This document shows, one piece after another, positions 57,010 to 64,000 of a DNA stretch of 64,000 bases. The number at the start of each line of letters is the position of its first letter. Positions within the stretch are counted from its first letter, which is position 1. The stretch is from Clytia hemisphaerica. Lineage: Eukaryota; Cnidaria; Hydrozoa; Leptothecata; Clytiidae. The stretch covers positions 67,154 through 131,153 of the forward strand of contig CACVBU010001135.1 in the NCBI GenBank assembly GCA_902728285.1, written 5' to 3'. A model generated the notes under the pieces. The model saw only the letters and a list, made by a program, of their open reading frames with translations. It made no database searches and was not told the DNA's origin. The position numbers and the translations under genes are program-made.

Positions 57010-60000
57010 GTAATTAATATTAACTAACTTCATTTGACTGTTCTTTTGCCAAACATGGTTTCTGCCTACTTTTTCAGTCCCCCCTTAAAATGCAATTTTG
57101 CCCTTAAAGAAAACTCCCCCCTTAAATCGAACAAAAATTACCGGTACCCCTTGTTAGAATGACCCCCCTTAAAATGAAAAAAAATAGAGGAATCCCCCCT
57201 CAGATTTTAATTTTTAGACTTTGACAATAACAAAGTACAACGATTGGTTTGATATCAATGCCATCAACATTATATTAGGTACATAATGATATCCAAATAA
57301 AGAAAATTCAATAAAAAGAAATCATTGAAAATAAACTGGATCCTATAATCAAATGATACAAATAAATCTTTTTATGAATAAAACCAAACAAAAGATGCAG
57401 TACCTGGTACAACAGTTGTGTTTTGTTCATATCTTAGGCCTTGTAAATTATCTTTATCATTAGATTTGAACTGGGAATGTTTTCTGATTGTAGTCCTAGT
57501 TAAAGTTAGGTCGAGTAAGTGGTCTTCCCAAGTAGAGAATTTAGGCAGTAAAACACAAAGATTTCATGCTTATGACATTGATTTTGGATGTGACAGAGCT
57601 GAAAATGTCAAAGATCATTGATGTCGACCAACTATTTCAAGAAAATCTTTGTACCCTTCAGCAAACAATTTTTACAATAGAGAGAGAGAAGAGAGTATGC
57701 AGATTCATGGGGCCTGGCGAGCCATTTGAGTGTGGGGGGGGGCAAGATTTAGGAAAAAAATGTCGCCCACCATGGTTGGTTGACGAAGAAAATTTTTCAC
57801 TTTTTACACCCTCAAAACAGCTTAAAACGTTATCTAATTGGGGAGAATAATAGTTTTTATGGTTTGATTTGGTCTGTTAAAGGTCATTCTAATGTACATA
57901 ACTTTCAATATAGCATGGTCTGCAAAATAGTGGGTATGAGATTGTGAGCACGAAAACGGGATAGAAGATATTATTAGACAAAGAAAATTATTATCAATAA
58001 AACCAAATATTTTAGTACCCCCTTTTTTCTTATTTTGATAGATTCTTCCAGCCCTTGATAAAGAATCCCCCCTTATTTAAAAAAAATGACAAAAATCCCC
58101 CCTTTTTTAAAAGGCAATTTTTTTTACCCCCCCTTATTTTAAGGGGGGGGGGCAGAAACCATGCAAATGATATAAACTAGTGTCACGAAGGCTATTAAAG
58201 TAACAATATACTTGCAACCATGAAGTCTAGACATAGTATCAATGTTTTTACTTGGATTTAGGTGTGATGTTTTATCACTCACCAAATACTACATAGAATA
58301 TAACCATCCCTGGCTCTGGGGAAGATTCTGACCAGGGGCTCTTTTTGTCTAAAATCAGAGACTATTTATTTAGTGAGGGTCGGGAGGGTTCCTGCTTTAG
58401 GCCAGTGACTGAGGGCTAAATTTTTTTCTTCACCTTAGCTAGTTCAAGACTTTAATTTATTCTTGAAATATTTTTGAATATAATAAGTTAAGTCTTAAAA
58501 CATACATAAATAATTAATTTTTCATATTAAAGTAAGGGATTATCTACTTCAGATTTAGGTGGGATCTTGGGGGAGGGGACGAGCCTTAAGAGCAGCTTCA
58601 ATTCCTCTGCACTAAATATCCAGAGTTTGCATGTGTAATAATGCCACAAACAGTTATAGTATGTTGTTTTATCTTTCTTAAAAACTTTTTCAATCAATAT
58701 AAAGCAGAGAATATATTCAATTTTAGTATAAAAAGTTTTTTGGCCTCCTCAGTTAATATTTTATTTTGTGCATCTTTCAGGGAATCTTATTGACTTGACA
58801 AAGCCTTCAACAGACAATCTTCCAATTACCACAGCTGCTCCTATCAGTGCTGGGAACACTATTCAACTTCACAATGTTCCACCAAAATATTTTGCACGAG
58901 AATTCTTGAGCCCTTTCTATTCAGAATTTGGGACGGTGATCAAGATTGATTTAAAACTTTTTCCAAGAAAAATAGCTTTTGTGACTTTCTCAAACAGAAA
59001 TAGTGCACAAAAAGCAATGAGTTTGGGTACAAATTTGGATTCGGCTACAGTGGTAGAAATTACATGGCCGACCAAGAAAAAACCAGAACTGAAAACCCAA
59101 CCAAAAATTCAACCGAAAAAAATCAACACAAAACGACATGTGAGTGTTTGTTTTTATTAATTTTTTAAGCAACTTTTGGCATTAATTTAAACAGGGTTCA
59201 CGGTGACACAACAAATCTTTTACCGGTTACATCGTTCATTATTTCATTTTTTAATCAAAAGAAAATTCTAATAGATAAGGTATTTCAGTATTATTTTATT
59301 ACTTTAAGAGCATTGATTGTGGACTTGAAATTTCAAAATTTTCTTTTACAGAGTCGCAAAAGCTTAGATGATTTCAAGACAGAATTACGGAATCTTGCGC
59401 AAAGCTTGAGTGTTGTTTATTGTCCTACTTCATTAGAAAAGTATGAGTTGCTGGATAAATTGGACAAGAAAATTCGAGAAGGTAATCAAATTCATTATCT
59501 TAAAATGACTCTCACATGAAACTGGGTTCCAAAAATGAATATTTCACTCATTAAACAGCTTGAAGCTGTAGCATATAGCACTTTTGGTGTAAAGAAAAAT
59601 TAGAATTGTTGTGAGGACTAGCATTTGTTTTATTTGATGTCACTCTTATAGACCAATCATGTTGGAGTAACTTTATGAGACTGGCATTTATCATTTGCTT
59701 TGATATTTGCTATTCTAGGGATAAGACGAGACCCAAAGGATTATAAAGTATTGGTTGGAACATGTGTGGACATGTGTCCAGAAAGGGTTTGTTTTTATTT
59801 GGTCTAAGTGTCAGTCAGAGAATTTAAAAGAATGGGTAATTATTAATGTTTGCTTTGATTTTTGATATCATTCCCCCAATTGAGAAAGATTTTATACCTT
59901 TTTTCGTTTTTGGCAAACCTATACAGGAGAGTAACCCTTAATTTGTTAATAGTTGAAAATGATAGGAGAAAATTGAGTATACCTCAATCAAAATCAATTT

Positions 60001-63000
60001 TAATGTTCTACTCTTTTTGTAAATAGCTCTAGGCAAGTAAAATTTCAAAACTTCGTTTCTTGACTTCATTAAACTTTTATTACATTCTAGGAACGGTATT
60101 TTAGAAATGACAAAAACCAGTTCAGTTTCTTTGAGGTAACTGCTTTGTTTACAATTTTGACCAGAAAAAGAGATTTTTTTCGCTTTTTTCCACCCACCTT
60201 GTTAGTATAGGTATTAAGATGTCATTATATTAATTAATGGCTGTCTTAGAGTCAATTTTAATAAGCATTTTATGTAAAATCGAATTTTAATAAAAGTATG
60301 TTAACAAAACATTGAGACAAATAAAAAATAAAAAAACTTTTGCAATTGTTAAAGTCCAATTTTTAAGCAAAAGTCAATATAAAAGTCAAAATATCTAAAC
60401 GATTAAGAAATCAGAGACTCTTTGAATGGATTTTTAGGGTACATAATCTCAATTTGGAAAAAATCGACTCATTAAGTTTGTTATGAATTGATACGGCCAT
60501 GTATGTTACTTGTTATTTACTATTGTTATTTTCAATGTTCTCTCAGACATAGAGTGTAATCTTAATTTTCTCGAATTGGCAATTGTTATTTTCAATAGAA
60601 CACAAATGGTCTGTTGGACATACAAAAAGCAGTCAAGGAGTACAGTCGTTCGTCCGCTGACCAAGAAGTTCCCTTACCGCATGAGTTGCGTACCATCACC
60701 GCATTAGACCGCACAATGGATTATCTGATTTCAAACATTATGGATGTTCAATACAGTACGGTTTCAGAATGGTTTGATTTCTTGTGGAATAGAACGAGAG
60801 CTATTAGAAAGGTATTTACCATAGTAGTTGCCCACTTTGAAATTAAATATTGAGTTCTTTATGGCTAGCTTTTTCGAAGAATCCAACCTTTTTCATTGGA
60901 TGGAAAGAGTTGATCCATTAGATCAGAAGTTATACCTTAAGGGAACTTATTTTGGCGGGAACTTATTTTGGCGAGCGGCGAAAATCTTAAGAAATTTTAA
61001 TTTTGGCGGGAACTAATTTTGGCAAATGACAGCGTAAATCTGTTCTATTTTTCCTTATTTTGAGCAATTTTGATGAATTTCAGGGGTTATTTAGGCAAGG
61101 AAACAAAAAATTTAATTTTGGCGGGAACTAATTTTGGCGAATTTTGCCTAAATTCGCCAAATTCGCCAAAATTAGTTCCCGCCAAAATAAGTTCCCTTAA
61201 GGTACTTAAATGAAAAAGAATCTGTTCTTTTAACAGTTAAAATCGATCTTTCAAATGTTATATCAAATCTTTTAATTTTTTTTTAGGACATAACTCAACA
61301 GAACTTCAAATGTAAATCAAGTATCAGTATTGTGGAGAAATGTACAAGGTAAGAAATCCGTAGATGAAAATATTATTTATTTAGACTGTGGATTGGTGCA
61401 TATAAGTCTTGTTTTCATGATCTGATATAGGCCTTTTCATAAATTATTTTGAGTGCAACAAATGCCTCGTTTTGAAACCATTACCAAGGTGATTAAATCA
61501 TTTGAGCCTCCAGTGTTGCTTTTACAAATAGAGTAATTTTCTTACGAACTCCTCTAAGAATCAATTACCGCAGCAATATTTTGAAAATGAAGTAAGCGTT
61601 GCTCGTGACGTAGTTTACGAAAAGGTGTATTTGCAATCAACTTCGAGTCCTGTCAATTCAGGATTAGAAAATGTTCAAGAGAATTTTGTTCTCTACTATT
61701 GCTTCTAGGACAACATGTATAAAGACTCATTTTTACTAAAAAACTTCTCCAAATCATTGGACATCCAATAATCTCCCCTGCCACACCATAATGTTAAGAG
61801 TGCATATCTATCAATTTTGAAGGTGGAATACAAAGCTGATTTCACAAGACAGATTTCATTATGGTTTTAAGTTTATTCTTATTCTCACAGGTTTCACATT
61901 TTTTGTTCACACTTCTTGTGTGAGGAGGAGATGCATGTTTTTGATACCAAGATCAACCTGGAGAATATGACAAAGTGTTTGCAAACGTTGAAACATATGT
62001 ATGAAGATCACTGGCTGGAGACTGTAAGCATTGTTTTATTAGTACTTCAAATATTACTCAGGTCACCCTGTCAATTCCTTGCTGGATCAAGTTAAAAAAT
62101 TAATAGAAATAAAATTATTAGAACATCTTTTGTCCCTTTCATAGCTGATGGTACCATTCTTTGTTTTTCAAAAGTTATGATAAAACAGGCCTTTTGTCAG
62201 AATGAATTTCTTTTAGGTCCCCAGCGCAGGGCCTACTAGGTTACAAAGTTGACGGGTATGTCCGAGCTAAAGCTCGAGAATGGACCCTTTGAGATAACGA
62301 ATTTCAAATATTAATTTTTAGTGTTTTTACGACTCTTTAAGACTACTGTTCTCAGTTTTCATGCATCTCAGCCAAAATTTTGAAAGTTTAATCCAGATTA
62401 CGAGGATTTATAAAAAGGGAGCCTTACATTTCGCACATACCTGACACTTATTTGCCTAGGTACCTCCCCCTCGTCCCTGGTCCCTGTTGCAGATGCTGTC
62501 CTGTCTTTCTACAATACAATCTAATACTTATAGCATTGTTTTCTTTCCTAAAAAGACTTTGTCCATGCTGACTTTGTCCATCTGTTTTTGAGGAGTGCTA
62601 AATATTAGGTTTAAATCTTCTTTGGTTTTTTCTACATAGTTTGATTTTCAAATTGCTGTTTTTACTGAGCCTTTTTTAATCTCTGTGGTCATGTTTAGCT
62701 GTGTATAATCTTTCAGAATAACCCTTGTGCAAATGAAGCAGAATTCCGTGGTTATCAAATTTTATTGAATCTAAACGATGGAGATATACTAAGGTATGTA
62801 TATAGTTTTCAAAAGATTCCTACTCGGATTCGTTATATTTTAGAGAATTAATAATCAAGAAACCTGCCCCTAAAAATAATATGTACCTTAAGGGAAAAAA
62901 TTTTGCCAGGAATTTAATTTTGCGGATGGCAAAGAAGGTTTTCTCAGAGGAAATTAAATTTAGCGGATCAGCAATAAAATTAATTTTGGCGGGAATTTAA

Positions 63001-64000
63001 TTTTGGCAGACTATGATTTAATTTGCACAAAGTGCAAAATCAGGGTAAAATGTTGAAAATACCCCAGTTTAGGACCTAAATAGTGAAAAATCAACAAAAT
63101 TTAGAGGGAATTAAATTTGGCAGATGGATGGTAGAAAAAATAAGATTTGACGGGGACCTAATTTGGTGGATTTCAGTAAAATCTGCCAAATTTCTCCCTC
63201 TAAGGTACAACTGTACAACTTCCTAAAAACTGATTTTACAAAGATGTAAATGAGCTTTTTAACCAATGAAATTATAGAATATTATAGAATTATAGAATAT
63301 TATAGAATTTCAACAATACATTTTTCCAGGTCTCCAGGTCTCATGGGGCCAAAGGGAAACAGCCCATTGGTATTCAGTTAGTGGATGATTTTACTAGCAT
63401 TTTCAATTTTAAAGTCATTTCTTCCATTCTTCGAGTAATGTAAGGGTGAGATTCCATAGGCACCATTAATATTGTTTCCGATTGTTTCACTCAACAGGGA
63501 GGTGATGAGCTTCAGTGATGACATTCGAAAATCAGCACCAGTGAAATTTGCATTGCAATGTTTCTCAGCCGTTCAAGAAAACAATTATAGTCGCTTCTTC
63601 AAACTTGTCAAGTAAGTCGAATATTCTGTATGGACAAAGTGTAAAAACATAAAGTAATAGTACAGTCTCTTTAACTCGAACCTCTATAACTCGATTATGT
63701 CTCCTTAACTCGAACAAGTATTCTCGTCCCTTCAGTTAACAATTCTCTATAATTCGGAACAAATTTGTGTTCCCCGTGCGTGTTCGAGTTACGGAGATTC
63801 AGCTGTAGTTTTACAAATTTGAAGGCCACAATGTGAATAAATGGGCCTCTATGAATCGCTCATACGTTTATTATCCATCATCTATTATAAAACTACGCGC
63901 AAATTGTATCCTTCTAAAGCAATGCATGACTAGTTGGCCAAAGAAAAGCTGAAAATCGAGTTGTTTTTTAGGCCAGTTTACCTCCCTTTTCATCAGAATT
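56167..64000 (+). CDS. MCM3AP: GANP/MCM3AP-like mRNA-export factor, 5' part, runs off the window
   Basis: Exons: 56167-57009 (ATG at 56184), 58781-59139, 59352-59481, 59719-59786, 60091-60135, 60599-60811, 61287-61348, 61891-62023, 62717-62793, 63498-63611 and, tentatively, 63972 onward. The joined frame is open for 675 codons. Order: NPF-motif-rich N-terminus (about 1-265), an RRM (about 305-375), then the SAC3 homology region from about 445. GANP is the metazoan scaffold of TREX-2, which links transcribed genes to nuclear pores and mRNA export. Distinguishing marks are [20 protein letters not shown] and [20 protein letters not shown], near-invariant in Sac3/GANP. The N-terminal RRM separates GANP from the shorter SHD1 and LENG8 relatives. 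The first exon keeps frame upstream of the ATG, so the start could lie further 5'. The Sac3-CID and acetyltransferase-like parts are beyond the window. Confidence 0.85.
57054..58163. mobile_element. CATGGTTTCTGCC-ended element, 1.1 kb (GANP intron)
   Basis: The left CATGGTTTCTGCC and right GGCAGAAACCATG are perfect 13-bp inverses. Inside each end is a CCCCCCTTAAAATG / ATTTTAAGGGGGGGG block and CCCCTTAAA words. A CATGG-type fragment (57708-57830) sits inside. Confidence 0.65.
58781..59139 (+). CDS. MCM3AP: GANP exon B: RRM domain
   Basis: [20 protein letters not shown] matches the RNP2 strand and helix 1. [20 protein letters not shown] matches RNP1 ([KR]-x-[AG]-[FY]-[IV]-x-F) and helix 2. VVEITWP closes strand 4. 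The RNP1 aromatic positions are partly non-aromatic (IAFVTF), as in GANP-type RRMs. A basic, proline-containing linker follows. Confidence 0.85.
59719..63611 (+). CDS. MCM3AP: GANP exons D-J: SAC3 homology region
   Basis: Exon D carries [13 protein letters not shown] with the two signature cysteines; its donor is the weaker GTTTGT. Exon E gives [15 protein letters not shown]. Exon F gives [28 protein letters not shown] and [14 protein letters not shown]. Exons G and H give [25 protein letters not shown] and [18 protein letters not shown]. Exon I gives [20 protein letters not shown], and exon [21 protein letters not shown]. These follow the order of the Sac3/GANP helical (TPR/PCI-like) domain without gaps. 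Confidence 0.85.
60933..61204. mobile_element. TACCTTAAGGGAAC MITE with TTATTTTGGCG words (GANP intron)
   Basis: Left TACCTTAAGGGAACTTATTT then TGGCGGGAACT; right AGTTCCCGCCAAAATAAGTT then CCCTTAAGGTA. The arms are perfect over more than 30 bp. The interior repeats GGCGGGAACTAATTTTGGCG. A degraded relative is near 5976. Confidence 0.8.
62213..62475. repeat. G-run MITE family, diverged copy (GANP intron)
   Basis: Contains GACGGGTATGTCCGAGCTAA near the left and TTCGCACATACCTGACACTT then ATTTGCCTAGGTACCTCCCC at the right. Same terminal logic as 14585 but the G-run is lost. Confidence 0.55.
62884..63207. mobile_element. TACCTTAAGGGAAA MITE with AATTTAATTTTGGCG words (GANP intron)
   Basis: Left TACCTTAAGGGAAAAAATTT then TGCC; right GCCAAATTTCTCCCTCTAAG then GTA. 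The interior repeats GGCGGGAATTTAATTTTGGC. Sister of 60933 and 28734. Confidence 0.7.
63661..63807. mobile_element. Pogo-like MITE (TTAACTCGAA words, GANP intron)
   Basis: Left TACAGTCTCTTTAACTCGAA; right TTCGAGTTACGGAGATTCAG then CTGTA. TA edges. The interior TCTCCTTAACTCGAAC matches 39816. Confidence 0.7.
63972..64000 (+). CDS. MCM3AP: GANP exon K (tentative, cut by window end)
   Basis: Follows TTGTTTTTTAG and restores frame from the phase-2 donor at 63611, reading [10 protein letters not shown]. In known GANP proteins this point continues with a YL-containing helix. The YL is present but the following residues are not convincing, so this may be a wrong acceptor or a diverged exon. Confidence 0.35.

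Overview
This is a 64 kb window of AT-rich, intron-rich animal nuclear DNA. There are no prokaryotic signals: genes are split by GT-AG introns, and most of the space between and inside genes is short inverted-repeat transposable elements. A secreted MAM-domain gene, a GANP/SAC3 mRNA-export gene and long TPR proteins all indicate a metazoan. The gene style and repeat load suggest an early-branching animal such as a cnidarian (perhaps hydrozoan) or sponge. That placement is inference; no single feature proves it.

Layout. (1) 1-6.3 kb: no gene; one candidate 3.5 kb hAT-like element with smaller elements inside it. (2) 6.3-8.09 kb, minus strand: an unsplit TPR-repeat gene of 530 codons. Its stop codon is followed, in the +1 frame, by about 49 more codons that look coding. 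(3) 8.1-20.85 kb: repeats only. (4) 20.86-39.51 kb, plus strand: a 22-exon gene, reconstructed here exon by exon, for a secreted protein of 932 aa. Order: signal peptide, short coiled coil, two MAM domains, two tandem copies of a five-exon lectin-like (ConA-fold-like, inferred) cassette, and a partial MAM-like C-terminus. (5) 39.5-45.0 kb: MITEs and a 1.1 kb minisatellite with a 17-bp unit. (6) 45.06-48.30 kb, plus strand: a four-exon gene for a 223-aa secreted, largely helical protein whose introns are all phase 0; its architecture resembles four-helix cytokine genes. (7) 48.3-56.17 kb: MITEs and a tRNA-derived SINE. (8) 56.17 kb to the window end, plus strand: the 5' part of a GANP/MCM3AP-like gene (NPF-rich N-terminus, RRM, SAC3 homology region), running off the edge.

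The four genes show no operon-like relation. The TPR protein is predicted intracellular, GANP acts in nuclear mRNA export (TREX-2), and the MAM and helical proteins are predicted secreted. Many repeats are small palindromic elements whose interior is built from reiterated copies of their own terminal word, in at least seven unrelated word families. That is the most unusual large-scale pattern here. The strongest single-locus leads are the frameshift at the TPR gene stop, the cytokine-like gene, and an identical 190-bp-arm hairpin next to a duplicated splice acceptor in the MAM gene. Exon models come from reading frame, splice consensus and domain logic alone; no transcript or database search was available.
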